Shown: positions 21,301 through 34,819, numbered from the stretch's first letter. The stretch: DNA of 64,000 nucleotides from Ottelia alismoides (GCA_037367405.1 JAZKJV010003133.1:372001-436000); one strand, 5' to 3'. Program-made: numbers and translations. The notes: generated by a model not told the origin, from the letters alone.

Positions 21301-21954
21301 CATTCAAAATGGCAGGGTTATTTCTATTACATATCTGCCTCAGGCTCCCATATGGTCTCTTCAACATTCTGACTTTGCCACAATACCTTGACAAATGGGA
21401 TGTCTTTCCATCGTAGCTTCTTGATCACATGATATAGGATCTGCACATGTGCCTTAAGGGAGGATAAGTTCGATTCTACTAACAAGTCATCGTAGCTAAT
21501 CATGTTCCGAGGATTTCGGATGTACTTTCATAGGTTAGACACGTGGAACACATCACGTACACTTTCCAAGTGCTCGGGAAGGGCTACTTGGTATGCTACC
21601 TTCCCAATATGTGCCAAAACTCGAAAGGACCAATGAATTGTGGTGTCAGCTTGTCCTTGACACCAAATCTTTGAATACCCTTCATTAGAAATACTTTCGA
21701 GACTACAAAATCTTTGACTTCAAACTTAAGATTATGACACCTCTGATTATCGTAACTTTTCGGACGACTTTGTGTGGCCACCAATATCTTTCTAGCCGTT
21801 TCTATGGCTCTTGTAGTATACTCGATTATATGAGTGGAATAAATGTCTTTATTACCCACCTCCTACCAACACAAGGGAGTGGTGCATCTTCGCCCTACAA
21901 TACTTCACAAGGTGCTATGCCAATTCTAACATGGTAGTTGAAGGGAATGTGACC
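21301..21954 (-). pseudogene. Element D integrase C-terminus and chromodomain
   Basis: The minus strand shows KILVATQSRPKSYDNQR, VSKVFLMKGIQRFG and PQFIGPFE, the conserved C-terminal integrase run of Tekay/Del elements. Further down (about 21340-21430) are LRWKDIPFVKVLWQSQ and EETIWEPEADM, the chromodomain-like end of pol. Stops and a frame change lie between (about 21480-21600). The frame enters from the other half at 58358; the last five bases (21950-21954) are the target duplication of element C. Confidence 0.85.
21950..21954. repeat. Target duplication of element C, left copy
   Basis: TGACC just before the C LTR start (TGATGAATCC). The right copy is TGATC at 58358-58362, 4 of 5 matching. 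Both fall inside the integrase frame of D. Confidence 0.75.
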
Positions 21955-22838
21955 TGATGAATCCCTGATCACCACTCTTTATTCTTTTATTTTAGTTATT
22001 TTATCTTGGCAATGCATTATGTAAATAGATATAAATACAATAAGTTAGCATTATGCAAGCATGTGTTAATATTACATAATTAGCATATATTTGTGCAAAA
22101 AATAAAAGAATAAAGAAAAAAAGGAAGGAGGTATTTAGAATAAATACAGAGTGACCCGAACCCCAAGAGAAGGCCAAACATTGGCCTGATCGCCAAAAAA
22201 ACAAATACAGAGATAGGGCCTACTCTATATTGTACGTATAATGGGTGTAAATAAATAATTGTTTTTGACAAAATAAAAATAAAACATTCTTTTTACCTTC
22301 TTGTATATTATCTTAAAAATAAAATAAAAATCAAAAAAATAAAATAAAATAAATAAAATCCCCTCTCTCTTGTACAAAATACATGTATATAAGCTTTCTT
22401 CTCTATTTATTATATACATGTAAATAAATAATAAAAATAAAATAAAAATTATTTTGTACTCCAAAAATTATGTTGTAAATAAGTAAAATATAAAACTAGG
22501 GTAATTTGTGTAAAAATAACAAAATAAAAATAATTGTACAAAATACATAGGTATATTATACCAGTATATAATACACTATACTGTATATAGATCAATTTAT
22601 TTTTCAAAAATAATAAAAATCATAGAAAAATAGTTTGTAAAATAACAAATATTTTTTATTTTATTTTTTTTGATTTAAAATCATTTACTATTTTTTATTT
22701 AATTTGTAAGTATTTTGTACATTCTATTTTTTGATTGGTCCCCGTCAGGTTGTTGACCCGGGTCAACTCCCTCTTCCAGAGCTTGACCCAGCCCGATCTC
22801 TTCGTTGGACCTTTTTCTCCGAATATCCTCGGTTGGTC
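21955..22838 (+). mobile_element. Element C 5' LTR, left piece
   Basis: Matches 55011-55890 of the 3' LTR, starting TGATGAATCCCTGATCACC and ending at ATATCCTCGGTTGGTC. The next bases belong to fragment A'; GGTC (22835-22838) fits both sides. Confidence 0.85.
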
Positions 22839-22839
22839 G

Positions 22840-22973
22840 ATGGGGAACAGGATGGACGTGAACTCGGGCTTGGAGAGTGGGTCTAAACTCCCCGAAGCCG
22901 ACCTAGATGAATAGGGAGGAGTGCTTGATAGCGGTGCCATCAGACGTGGCCTAAGGGATCTCCTTCCCATCAT
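22840..22973 (-). pseudogene. Gag N-terminus of fragment A'
   Basis: Starts MMGRRSLRPRL at 22973 (minus), like B gag (37379) and C gag (46233). About 45 codons remain before the frame runs into element C LTR sequence. Confidence 0.75.
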
Positions 22974-24346
22974 CTTGATCTAGAGAGAAAGACGGATGAG
23001 ATCTGGAATGCAAACAAGATGGTCAATCAAAACCCCAATTCACCTACACAACTCTTGAGCTGATGACCGTGAAAGTTCGGTCATTTATCTTGTCAAATTT
23101 CATTAGGTGATTAGTCAATCTATCAGAGCATTAGAGCGAGCTGTAAGGAACCCTACTTTCCTAGCCTACTGTCCCGATCCACGTTAGATCTTTCCCAGTC
23201 AGTATGAATTACGGACCGTAACCTGGTTGTTCCTGCTAATTCACTCTGCTAAGGACGTCACGGTCCGCTTTACCGGTTACCGGAGAGATCCTCACTGGAA
23301 AACGACTAACCACGATCAGTAGTCAACCATAATTTTAGGCGTAGCTCTATCCTAGTGTCGGGTCACTCTCTTGCAGCAGATAAATCAAACAAGGAGGGGG
23401 TTACTCTCCCCAAGACAAAATTTTTGGTGGGATGAGTTTTAAGGTCAAGTTTGCATTAGCAGTCCCAATTTTATGATTTTCACTTTTTAGTATTTTTCTG
23501 AAATAAAGACAACGCCTAACGAATTTTCCAATTTCCTTGTTATTTAAAGTCTAATAAAACTGGGGGAGGAAAACGGAAAAGCCGATGCGCGGTCAAAATC
23601 TATGATGCATGCAGGGATAGAGATGCGTACCTTTTCGCTAGCACTCTACATGCAAAGTGATCTGCGCATAAATTAAAGACAATAAATAAAACTACCTAGA
23701 TGCATGCACGTGGAAATCGCCCTAAGATGAGTAACTTCTATTACGTGAAGAACAAGTAGCTACGACTAGGAAGAGAGTCCGGAGTTCGGTCTCTAGTCCA
23801 GGTCAAGTAGCTTTTTCAGTTGATTTTTAGCCAAGTCCAATTACGATCTATAGGTGCAGGCAAGATATTAGGGATTGGGCCTTAGCTTCTTAATTCGTCA
23901 CAGTCAACAAAAATTCCTATGTCTAGGGGCTAAATCCTCGTGAGACAAAATAAAAATAAAAACGAGAAAGCCGCGAAAAACACAAAACCACGGTGAGCCC
24001 CCAAGTGAACAAACACTTGGAAATTAGAACCGAGTGTCTTGGAGAGTTCAAGTTATTACAAATTAAGTCTCTCTCTCTCTCTCACTTCAAATTACAAATA
24101 TTTTAACTACAAAAACTCTTCAAGAAATGATGGTCTTCTCAAGCCTCCAAGTTCTCTTTGGTGCTAAGTGAGCTTTCACGCGGATGCCCAAGCGCCTAGG
24201 ATAGAGCGCTTCCCTCGCTCGGTGGTACCTCGCACAAAATCCAACAAAAAGGTGATTAGACCAGTCAAGCAATATAATCAAATAAATAGGTAAAAAGGTA
24301 GGCAAATATTCACAATCAATCACAAAAGAATGATTTTTACGTTGTT

Positions 24347-24366
24347 GCTCCCCAGCAACGACGCCA
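24347..24366 (-). other. Primer binding site of fragment A', tRNA-Asp type
   Basis: Minus strand TGGCGTCGTTGCTGGGGAGC, two bases from the LTR end. The 3' end of plant tRNA-Asp(GTC) predicts TGGCGCCGTTGCCGGGGATC; most bases agree. Confidence 0.8.
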
Positions 24367-24368
24367 TT

Positions 24369-27300
24369 TGATGAGGCGGTAAATAAAGAGGTCTAAAATG
24401 CCTCACACAAGGCGGAGGTAAAGTCGCTGTGATGACCCTCAATATATCCCGAATCAATCAACAATTAACCCACAATATAAATCAAATAATGACAATCAAA
24501 TGTGGAGCTAAAATTTATTATAACTCTACAAAATATGTGTATAGTGCAAGTATGTGTAGAGTGTCGAACACAGGGAGCAGACAGGATAGAAAAAGGCAGT
24601 AATGCTAGAAAAATGTGAGAGTGGTCAAATGCCTACAAGTGCTATTTTTGGTGGGTTTTTAATTTTATATATTTTTTCTTTTTAATTTATAATTTTATAT
24701 TTTGATTTTTGATTTTCTGATTTTGTATTTTATTTCTATTTTATATTTTTTTATATTTTTTTGATTTACAAAATAGAATATAAACTAAGTAAGAAAAGAG
24801 AGGAATAAAGTATTTATAAAAATTGGTACAAATAGGGAAAATTCAGGAAATGAATTGTTTTTGGTCTTTTTATATTTTATAATGTTTTTGTAATTTTTCT
24901 GGATTTTTCCCAATTTTTTTGGTATTTTCAAAATAAAAAATACAAGTAACAGTGAATACAATATATATTTGAGACAAAAATATAGAAATAAAAAAGCAAA
25001 TAGGAGTGAAAATTTTCAAATTAATTTTTATAGATAGATAATAAGATAAGGAAATTTCAGAGATAGAAAACACAATTTTTGGATATTTATGAATTTGTTA
25101 GATTTTTATGAAGATTTTGAGAATTTTGGTATTTTTTAGGGGTTTTCTTTTGTAATTTTTAGGGATTTTTGGTCAGAAAATAAAATAAGCTAAAACACAC
25201 GAAATATAATTTTTTTTGGATTTTTTCAAAGATTTTTATAATTTTTATGTATTTTCTAATGCAAACAATAACAAAAATGCATGTTTTTTTTATAAATATG
25301 CAAATCAATAAAAATGCAAACTAAAAATATAGCGTTAAACTACAATGCAGCAGGAGCTTATATTATTTTTTTCGTAATTTTTCGAGTTGAAATGATGCAA
25401 GAAATAAATGCAAAGATCCACGCAAAGATACAATATCGGCAAGGGCATAAACGTAAATACACAGAAGTCCAAGGGCCTACTTGTAATTTTTCCAAAAATA
25501 TATAACGTTAAACACAATTTTCTGGACTAAATATAAATACCCAAACCCGGATGGGGGTCTCTGCAAAATGTCCAAACTCACGCGCGTGGGGCACGTGACC
25601 TGGCATGGGTATTTTTGCAATTTTACAAAGATCTAGGGGCTAATATGCAATTTTACCAAAATATTAGAACTTAAATAAAAAGTTCGTGGACTGGAATGAA
25701 ATAAATAAACCTAGGGGGGTCCTATGCAAAATACCCACCACCCCACGTGCATGAGTCACGTGAGGTGACGTGGACTGGACCTAAATGCAAATAGTGAAAG
25801 TACGGGGGTCTAAATGCAAATATTAAAGAAATATTTAAACTAAAAATGAAATTTTATGGACTAAATTAAAATACAAAAATGGGCGAGGGTGTAGGTGCAA
25901 AATACCCAACGCCCGGCGATCCAACAACTGATATCTTCTTCTTGACACGTGGCGAGTCGTGGACGACCGATACCCCTTCACGGATGAGAGGCCAGGATTA
26001 GATCCTGGGTCTTGATCGAACGACGGCAAACGGGGGAGATCCATCGGTGGAGGATCAAACTGGGGCGGCGATCGGATCGGACGGTGGAGAGGCAACGAGG
26101 AAGAACGGGGAAGAACGCCAGCGAGGTGAACTTCCCCGAGCTAGATCTCGGGCCTCCGGCAATGCTTCGGGCTCAAAATCGGTTGGGGTGCTCCTGGGAG
26201 GTCGCTCTATGCACTGGAGGGCTCAACGTCGTCGGAGAAGCTCTATGGCGCTGGCGCGAAGGCGACGGAGCTTAGAGCTCCAGGTATCTCCGGCGACGCT
26301 TCAAAATAATGCCCTAGGCTCTATTCAAGGCGCGTTGACCTGCAAAAACGAGTGAGAGGGTCCAGGGCAAACTGCCTGGACCCCGCGGAGCTGCGAAGGT
26401 GGTCGGATGAAGGCAGAGGGAATTCGGCCGGAGGTGCGCTCCAGCGATGGATCGATGGACGACGAGATACTGGTCGGTGAAGGGATCTAAGTGGTCTAAG
26501 CTACTCCTACAATTACAGGGACTAAGAAAAAGGGAAAAGGAAGAAGAAAGAGGGGGTACCTCGATGGCCGGAAGCCAGAGGAGGAGAACCTCGACGCCGG
26601 TGGTCGGCGGAGATGGTGGAGCCGCCTCGGCCCTTCCTCGACCCGCCTGAAACTATGAATGGGGAGTTGTCACCTCCTTCTATCTCTGGAGCACAATAGG
26701 TGGGGAGAAAGCGTCACGCAAGGGGTTCAAACTGGAGCTCGAAGGTGGCAGGTCAGATATATACAAGGTGATGGTGTCTCCTTCAAGTGAGGGCCACGTG
26801 CGAATGATGGAGATATGGCGAGATTCAGGGGCTTGGCGTGGCTCAGTAAAGATCAAGGAAGGAGTTCCAAGAAGGAATCGAGGGAAGAGGACGAAGGGAT
26901 TTGGCTCGAAAAATGGGCAAAATCAGTACGAAATCACGCTGTCAGGAGGCTGGCAGGCCTCGGTTAGGGAGTTGACCGAGGTCAACCAACGACCGGAGCT
27001 GGTTGGTCCACGTGGACCAATCAGAAAAATGCAAGTCAAAATTATTTGTAAATTCAAAATAAAATAGTAAATTATTGTATTTATTTTAGGTTATAAAATA
27101 AAAAATGTTTCTTATTTTATAAAGAATTTTATGCTAATTTTTATTTATTTTTATGAGGTATATAATTACAAGTTACCTTTTATGTCTTATATAGGTATAT
27201 TATTCTATATATTTTAATATTTTATTTTTATTTTATATATTTAATTCCCTTTATTTTGTTTATTATTTTATAAATTTATAAATTATTTTTATATACTTAA

Positions 27301-28168
27301 ATATATATTTTTTGATTTTTTTGATATGTTTTGTATACTTAATAAATTAAGGGTATATATAGTATAAGTATAAGTATAGGTATTTTACCTATGTATAAAA
27401 TATAAGTAATTTTTTAATGTTTCTTTAATGTTTTATTCTTGTTTTAATGTACACACATACTATAAATAATATATACAAATTTACAAAAATATAAAATTAT
27501 GGAAATAATGAAGAATAAATAAAATAAATATTTTAATCAGTATAGGTAGGGGTTCAAAACCTAACTTTCAAACCGTAGCTCCGCAAAATATGAAACCACC
27601 TCCATTAAATATATTATTTAAAATTATATACAATTAAAGGTGAGTTTGATACTTTTTGAGCTTTTATTTGGGAGATATCGATCTTGAAAGTTGGGATTTT
27701 GGGAATTTATTCAGACCATAACTTGGTATCCATACATTATTTTTGAGTGAAATCATATTTGTACTTTTCTATATTTAATTATCTACAACTTTTATGTACA
27801 AGATTTCTTTATTTGAGGTATAAAAAGTGGAACCGAAAATAGGTCCCAAAATGAATAAAGAATGAATAAAAAATAAAAGGAATTTTATTGGTATCTTGGC
27901 CCTTATCTCCCCCTACTTTATTCCTTGTCGACCTATTCATCCAGATGCCTAGGTTTCGGAGTTTTGGGTCATAAAATATTTACAATATTTTATTCTTTTT
28001 CTTTCTTTTCTTTATTCTATAATTTTGACTTTAAAATAATATTTTATACACTATTTACAGACACATGCATGGATGCTAAAATGTATGAATTAAGGGTATT
28101 TACATGCATTTGCCAGGGTTTTTGAGGCCAAAATGATAGAATAAAGATGATGAAAAGTGGATTCATCG
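24369..28168 (-). mobile_element. Element B 3' LTR, shared with fragment A'
   Basis: 3800 bp. Begins TGATGAGGCGG and ends GGATTCATCG (last base mutated from A). The promoter part is GC-rich (25900-27000), with a TATATA box on the minus strand near 26757-26764. Both sides are AT-rich. It is the 3' LTR of B and also stands as the 5' LTR of A'. Confidence 0.92.
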
Positions 28169-28182
28169 TCCCCCTATACTTT
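28169..28182 (-). other. Polypurine tract of element B
   Basis: Minus strand AAAGTATAGGGGGA directly before the 3' LTR. Element C has AAAGTATAGGGGGG in the same place. It primes plus-strand DNA synthesis. Confidence 0.8.
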
Positions 28183-30692
28183 GCCTTTACTAGTCCCTAG
28201 CAAATACTTATGCAATAAGTGCAGAAATGAAAAACAAAAGAAAAGAAAAGAAGAAAGTGGATTTAGTTCAATTATCAATCTTATCTTCACAAATCAAAGT
28301 TTGGAGCTTAAGTCGGACCTTTGGAATTTTAGTGTGGGCGGAACCTTAATAAGAACCGGATTTGAAATCCAACAGCCTCCGAGAATCCCAAAACTCTATC
28401 CAAGTCTCCTCAATAGCCAGGTCAGAAATATCTCAACTCATACGCAAACCCTTACGACTATGAATCTGACTCGTACAGTGTAAGTGATGGTGGCTCCCCC
28501 CAACTGAAATGACAAAGAGACTGACTTCTCCAGTACGACAACTCAATGATTCCCCAATCTAATAACTCCTTACTCGAGGAGCAGGGTATTCCCTTCTAAG
28601 TTCAAGTGGCAACCAACTCAAGAGGAGGGGGTGAAGAGAAGAATGGACGGTAGCCAGTGTAGCTACCTATCCTTGTGATGCAAGACCAGTGTAGTCAAGT
28701 CATCCAGCTGCAGGCTCACATGATTTGACTTCGAGGCTCAAGCTTGCTTATTGGCTATACAACATATTCACATACTTTGCAGACCTTTTATTTTTGTACA
28801 AGCTTGTCCATTTTTTTGAAATACTATATAGCAGCATTTACATAAGGAGTTTTTCATCTTGAGCCAGTAGACTATCCCTCTTTTAAAGCTTTATTGCAAC
28901 CCACACTCTCCTGTCTTTAGAATTCCTCACCACTGGACGGGTTGGGGTGCACTTCCCTCCCTAGAAGAGGACAAGTGTTTCCACTTGTGTGCGTCTCATA
29001 CTGGCAAATCCAATCTGCTCACCACTCCAACTGAGTTGAGCCATGTGAAAGGTGCAGGTGTCCAAGTTAGGTCATTATCAACAAGAGTCGTGCGTGTGCT
29101 CCGAAATACTCTACTTAGGCAGTCAAGAATCCATTGAACTAAGTTTCATGATCCTCAAAGAATTAAGTCAACTAGACATAGACCTGAAGTACCTCAAACC
29201 CAGTTCCTATAAGGTTCCTGTTATTAGGTAGATTTTAAGGTCCAATCAAGCTCCAATCTTCGGATTTTATTTAGACTTGTTTAACTATCAAACTCAATCC
29301 GAAAAAATGCTAATGCTATGCAGATGCTATGCAGAATGCAGAAATTGTTTTTGTGATGCAATTTTCGAGATTTTGAACTTTTTCTGGATTTTTTTGAAAA
29401 GATGATGCATATGTATTTTTTGGTATTTTTTAAAAAGATTTTTCAGATGTTTTTGGTATTTTAATTTTGCAAATGTTTTTGGAATTTTTGAAAATAACAA
29501 ATTTTGGCCAAAAACTAGGTACAAATATTTACACGGGAGTGCTTCTTATATTTACAAGAAGTGGATTTTAAGAATTTTCAGGGGCCAGTGATCAATTTTA
29601 TAGGTATATACATAATGAATTCTGGTGTGATGTATGTATTCCTCAAACTTATTTGAAAAGATTTTTACAAACAATTTTGAAAATCTGTAGTCCAAAATAA
29701 TTTTTACAAACATTTTCACAAATATGTACACGCATGTGAAAATCATTTTGCAAAGGTTTTTCAAACAGTATAGATAGATTCTTCAAAATATTTTTGCAAC
29801 CATTTTTCAAACCATTTTGCAAACAATTTTCAAACATTTTATTTCACACAAAGAAAATAAACTTTACAAACCCAAATGTTTTTACAAAGGTTGAAAACAT
29901 GTAACAAAACGTTTTCCAAATAGTTTTCAAAAGATTTTTCAAAAAGATTTTCAAACTATTTTTCAAATATTTTGCAGAGAATATTTCCACCTGATTTATT
30001 AATCAGTAAATACAAAAAGAACTTGAGGAATATAAACATCTTTTTATTAAGGTCTTTGATGAATTTTCATAAGTATTATTAGCCATATTTATTAGTAAAA
30101 ATACGAAAATACGAGTTATGGCTAAAGTGTATAGAGAGTATATACGACCCCCTATACTTAGCTTGAGCTATGTCCTCATATATCGGAGAGAAAAGAGAAG
30201 ACATAACTCGTACTTTGTATAGACAAGTCTAAAGAAGGAATAAATAAATAAATACCATAAGGAATGAACGAATGAGAAGTTGACCGTCCCCCTATACTTA
30301 GGATCAAATAATCCCAAGTACAACAGACTGTACACAACGTAGGGAGGGTCAAGGGTGGGAATGAATAAATCGTACTCCGATTGTCTCCCCCCTATACTTA
30401 GGGTAAGATATCCCTAAGTATAGACAAGAAGAGAAGACAATGGAGAGGATCAAAGAAGAAAGAAGAAAAGAAGAAAAGAAGAAAAGAAAACAAATAGATC
30501 ACATCTCAATGTGTGCACCCCCTATACTTAGGACAAGGTGTGTCCTAAGTACAGCAAAATCATAGGATGAAGACGGGGTGACAACCATAACGAAAGAATG
30601 AATGAATGATATAGACAAATAGATCTATACAGAGGAAGACGGAAGTGATAATCATGTACGAGATGCATAAGTTGTGAGTCAAAGAACACGTC
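28183..30692 (-). other. Element B 3' non-coding region
   Basis: About 2.5 kb between the pol stop and the PPT with no credible frame. 29330-29990 is made of repeated words such as TTTTCAAA and TTTGCAAA. Athila elements may carry an env-like gene here; none can be recognised. Confidence 0.7.
30146..30555 (-). repeat. Four hairpins with PPT-like tails, element B
   Basis: On the plus strand CCCCCTATACTTAG is followed by an inverted copy at about 30151-30170 (weak), 30291-30320, 30391-30424 (CTATACTTAGGG...CCCTAAGTATAG, perfect) and 30521-30552. On the coding strand each gives TAAGTATAGGGGG, close to the real PPT. Spacing is about 100-140 bp. Confidence 0.75.
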
Positions 30693-32079
30693 TCATACCA
30701 GATGAATCGGGGCAACATCAACGGTCAGCGGGTCATGATCTAGATATGGTTTCAAGCACTGACCATTGACTCTAAAAGTGGAAGATGATGAAGGTTTGGA
30801 TATATCAATGCTACCATTATCATGCACCTTCCGGACCACATATGGTCCTTTCCATTTACTTTGTAGTTTCCCTGGGAATAATTTTAACCTAGCATCAAAT
30901 AATCATACTTGCTGATCTGGCTCAAATTGTTTATGGCTGATTCGGGAATCGTGCCATACTTTCACTTTCTCCTTATACTGTAGGCCACTTGAGAAGGCTA
31001 TATCTCTTAGTTCTTCCAGGGCTGCCAACTCTGCTTTCCTCCGTTCTCCTACACTCTTAGGATCCAATAATAGCTCTGTAACTGCCCAAAGTGACTTATG
31101 CTTTATCTCCACTAGTAAATGGCATGGCTTGCCATAGACGAGACGAAAGGGAGATGTCCCTAATGGTGTCTTGAAGGAAGTCCGATAGGCCCACAAGACC
31201 GAGTCCAAAAGCTATGACCAATCCTTTCGATCCAGGCGGACTACCTTCTGTAAAATTGTCTTAATCTCCCTATTCAATACTTCATCAAGACTATTAGTCT
31301 GAGGGCGATGTGGCGTGGCAACATGATGGTCAATACTGAACTCTTCTGTAAGGGCCTTTACCTTGTCGTTAATAAAGTGAGACCCCCCATCTGAAATCAA
31401 GACTCTAGGTACCCCAAACCATGAAATAATATTTTCCTCAAGAAACGACATACGGTTTTAGCATCTGCGGCTTGGGCGGGGATGGCCTCAACCCAACGAC
31501 TCACATAATCTACAGCAAGGAGAATATACTCAAACCCCTGACTTTAGGAAATGGGCCCATGAAATCAATCTCCCATGCGTCAAAAACCTCACAAAAGTGA
31601 ATGGGCTGCATGAGCATCATGTCTCTCTGTCCGCAAGTACCCATCTTCTGACAATCAGTACACCTTCTCACGAACTCATCAGAATCCTTGAAAAGGGTAG
31701 GCCACCAAAGGCCAGATTGCAGCACCTTCTGTGCTGTCCGTCTCTCAGAATGATGTCCTCCTGCCTCAAGCTTGTGGCAGTAGGTGATGACGCTATGTTG
31801 CTCATCTTGAGGAATGCACCGTCTCCAGATGCAGTCTCCTCCTTCATGATAAAGGACGGGGTCCTTCCAATGGTATGACTTTTCCTTCGCAAGGAAGGTC
31901 TCAAGCCGCTGTCTGGGCCCACCTTGTGGAATAGATTTGGCAAAAAGGCAATTCACAATGTCGGCATACCATGGAAGAGAGGTGATAGCAAGGATCACCT
32001 CATCTGGAAAAGTCTCAGTAATAGGTGCTATGGGCTCAGATTCCTCAAGGTTCTCTAGGCGGGAGAGGTGATCTGCCAC
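30693..32079 (-). pseudogene. Element B integrase
   Basis: Minus strand. From 32079: the RNase H/integrase linker, then an HHCC zinc finger with HHSERR and CTDCQ (about 31645-31765), then the core with DAWEIDFMGPF. After a stop or frame change at about 31510 it continues ISDGGSHFINDK, TNSLDEVLNREIK, then [19 protein letters not shown]. The three catalytic acidic positions lie in the D..D..E pattern, and GKPCHL is typical of Athila-type integrase. A stop at the pol end lies at 30693-30695. At least three breaks make it inactive. Confidence 0.85.
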
Positions 32080-32124
32080 AACATTCTTAACCCCAGGTTT
32101 ATCCTTAATCTCTATATCAAATTC

Positions 32125-33240
32125 CTAGAGGAGAAGGATCCATCTGATCAATCTGGCTTTGGCGTCCTTCTTCGACATCAAGTACCGAATGGCAGTGTGA
32201 TCTATAAAAATTGTCACTCTAGATCCAAGAATGTAAGATCTATACTTATCCAAAGCAAAGACTACCGCTAGCATCTCTTTCTTAGTTACTGTATAATTTC
32301 TTTGAGTTGCATCCAATGTTCGGCTAGCGTAGTGTATGGCATAGGGTAATCCATCCCTCCTCTGTCCAAGAACAACCCCTATGGCATAATCAGAAGCATC
32401 CGTCATGATCTCAAATGGAAGAGACCAATCGGGTGGCTGAAGGACAGGAGCCTCGACAACTAAATTCTTGAGAGCCTCGAAGGACTTAAGACACTTATCA
32501 TCTACAAGGAACTCAGTGTCTTTAGTCAATAAATATGTAAGCGGTCGGGAAATTCGATTGAAGTCCTGAATGAACCGCCGGTAGAAACCGACATGCCCCA
32601 GAAAAGGCCGCAACTGTCTCAAATTAGACGGTGGATTGAGTTTTTTCTAATGATGTCCACCTTGGTCGGATCAACCTCCATGCCCCTGTTGGAGATGATG
32701 TGACAAAGGACCATCCCTTGAGTCACCATAAAGTGACTCTTCTCCCAAGATAGTATATGCAACGCTAAAGTACTCGGTCTAGGAAGTCAAGACAAGCATC
32801 AAACCTGTCGCCATAGACCGAGAAATCATCTATGAAGACCTCCAAGCAGTCACCTATCATGTCCGAAAAGATAGACATCATGCACCTCTAGAATGTCGCC
32901 GGAGCGTTACATAGTCCAAAGGGCATTCGTCTGAAAGCATAAGTCCCAAATGGACAGGTGAATGTCGATTTATCCTGGTCTTCGGGCGCAATAGCCACTT
33001 GATTGTATCTGGAATACCCGTCAAGAAAATAGTAATGACTCTTCCCAGCTAGTCTCTCGATAATTTGATCAATAAATGGTAGTGGGAAGTGATCCTTCTT
33101 GGTGGCCTCATTCAATCGTCTGTAGTCCATACAGACCCTCCAAGAAGTGGGTATCCGGGTGGCGATCTCCTCTCCATACTCATTCACAACTGTAGTAACA
33201 CCCATCTTCTTGGGTACCACATGTAACAGACTAACTCACT
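32125..33240 (-). pseudogene. Element B reverse transcriptase and RNase H
   Basis: Minus strand. The RT begins near 33220 (MVPKKMGVTTVV, then WRVCMDYRRLN). LPFIDQIIERL and FLDGYSRYNQ follow, then FGLCNAPATF with a TAG in place of a glutamine codon at about 32888. The catalytic box FIDDFSVYG (about 32812-32841) is intact. The connection FLGHVGFYRRFI and RNase H (TDASDYAIGVVLGQ, then TIFIDHTAIRYL) run 32622-32125. Breaks at 32888 and between 32650 and 32830. Sequence order and FIDDFSVYG fit Athila. Confidence 0.88.
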
Positions 33241-33274
33241 TGGAGTCGGAGATGGGGTAGATAAAATCGACGCT

Positions 33275-34656
33275 CTACCATTTAGATATTTCTTTCATTA
33301 CCACATCTCGAAGGTTCGGGCTCAGCCGTCGCTGGAACTCACGCGATGGCTTAGCGTCCTCCTCGAGGTAGATACGGTGGGAGCACAGAGCCAGACTTAT
33401 CCCCTTGAGATCAACCACACTCCATCCTATTGCCTTGCGGTTTCGTTCAAGAACCTCCATCAAACGAGATTCTTGTTCTCCAGTCAAATCTGCTGAGATA
33501 ATGACTGGGTGCATATCTGGTTCTCCTGCAAGGAATCTATACTTGAGCGACTGTGGTAAAGGCTTCAATTCTGGCTTGGTGGGAGCTGACAAATCTGGAT
33601 TCTGATATGTCTGTGTGAAAGCAACCATGTCTGCATGTGAGAACTCTCGTTGTACCTGTAATTCTGACGAAGGGAACCCTGTTGCTGTGTCTATCATCTG
33701 TGCTGGCTCGCTCTCCGTCCTCTCTGTCGGCTCATCAGGAAACAGACATGGCAAATATGCATCAAAATCCTTCCAATCAAAGTCTGCCTCCAAGGGATCA
33801 GAATCTGAACAAACATTAGTGTCTCCACTCATCACACAATTGTCAGCCTCTATAGTGTCATTTGCCAAGGGTGTGCTCTCCGAACTCTCGTCTGCCACAA
33901 AAGTTGTGTAATATGAGTCTGCAGACAAAGCGAGAGCTCGTGCTTTTGGGTCTTCCCAAACTGCTTCATCATCGGTCATCACAAAATCACACTCCTGGTG
34001 GACGTCTAACTCTGCATCTGTCATCTGCACTGTGTCACTGCATGGTTCTGAGCAGGCTGAATCTCTCGCTCAGGTTTCATCAATCGTCTCTATTTGTATA
34101 CTCTTACCCTCTACGTACACCTTCCCACTATCATGGTCGGTCACTGCCTTGGCTGTGGCCAAGAATGGGCATCCTAATTTGATGGGGATATCGATCACCG
34201 ATTCAGAGATCTCCATGTCCAATACAACAAAGTCCACAGGGAATTTCAGGCCCTGAACGGTGATGACCACATCTTTCAACAACCCCTTCGACCTCTTGAT
34301 AGACCTATTAGCAAACTGAAGGACTGTTCGACTCCGATGGAGCGGGCCGAACTCGAATCGGTCGAGTAAGGCTGCAGGAAGGAGGTTGATAGAAGAGCCA
34401 TTATCTAATAAAGTACGATCAAATGGCTGCTCAATAATCTGGCATCTGACATATGGAGCTCGTGCATCAGGTCTTTTGGCTGGCAACAGGTTCTGAATGG
34501 CGCACAACATGTGGCACGGGTCAGCACATGGATTTCTCCTCTAGTGTTCCGCCTCCTCTTGCGTACGGTGGTCTTTTCTCTCAGGTTCTTTTGGAAAAGG
34601 GGGATGTGCTCAAGTGCCTCCTGTAGAGTCAGATGTATCTGAAATCTGTCTATCAT
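33275..34656 (-). pseudogene. Element B protease and protease-RT linker
   Basis: Minus strand. The protease (34510-34070) carries LLDNGSSINLLP, the aspartic protease active box DxGS, and later a LGCPFLATAKAV flap-side motif, both like Athila. The linker (34030-33275) is rich in D, E and S. The start of pol has MIDRFQIHLTLQEALEHIP at 34656. A stop near 34070 separates the parts. Confidence 0.8.
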
Positions 34657-34819
34657 CTATTGGCTGAACTCTAACTTTTCCTTCTTTTTGGGATTTTCTA
34701 TTTTATTCCACTTCGCCGAGCGGAGTGCTTGAGGGAAGGGGATGGATGGGCCCTCCGCAGGAAGAGGGCTAGGAGAAGGTTCCTGGGCCTGTGAAGGACT
34801 TAAATCCATACCAACATCA

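Larger units (their letters stand above)
22835..24368 (-). mobile_element. Fragment A': leader and gag start of a second B-type copy
   Basis: Collinear with 37247-38763 of element B: PBS, leader, then the gag start. It shares the LTR at 24369-28168 with B, so the order on the minus strand is LTR, body, LTR, partial body. It stops inside gag and is joined to the C LTR at GGTC. Confidence 0.85.

Noticed and set aside
22835..28168. Fragment A' with its LTR as an independent complete element
   Set aside because: There is no pol and no third LTR. The LTR at 24369 also has the PPT of B at its other side, so it belongs to B.
29327..29837. Lysine- and phenylalanine-rich frames as an env-like gene of element B
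   Set aside because: They come from repeated TTTTCAAA words; no signal peptide or transmembrane plan, and the C equivalent differs.
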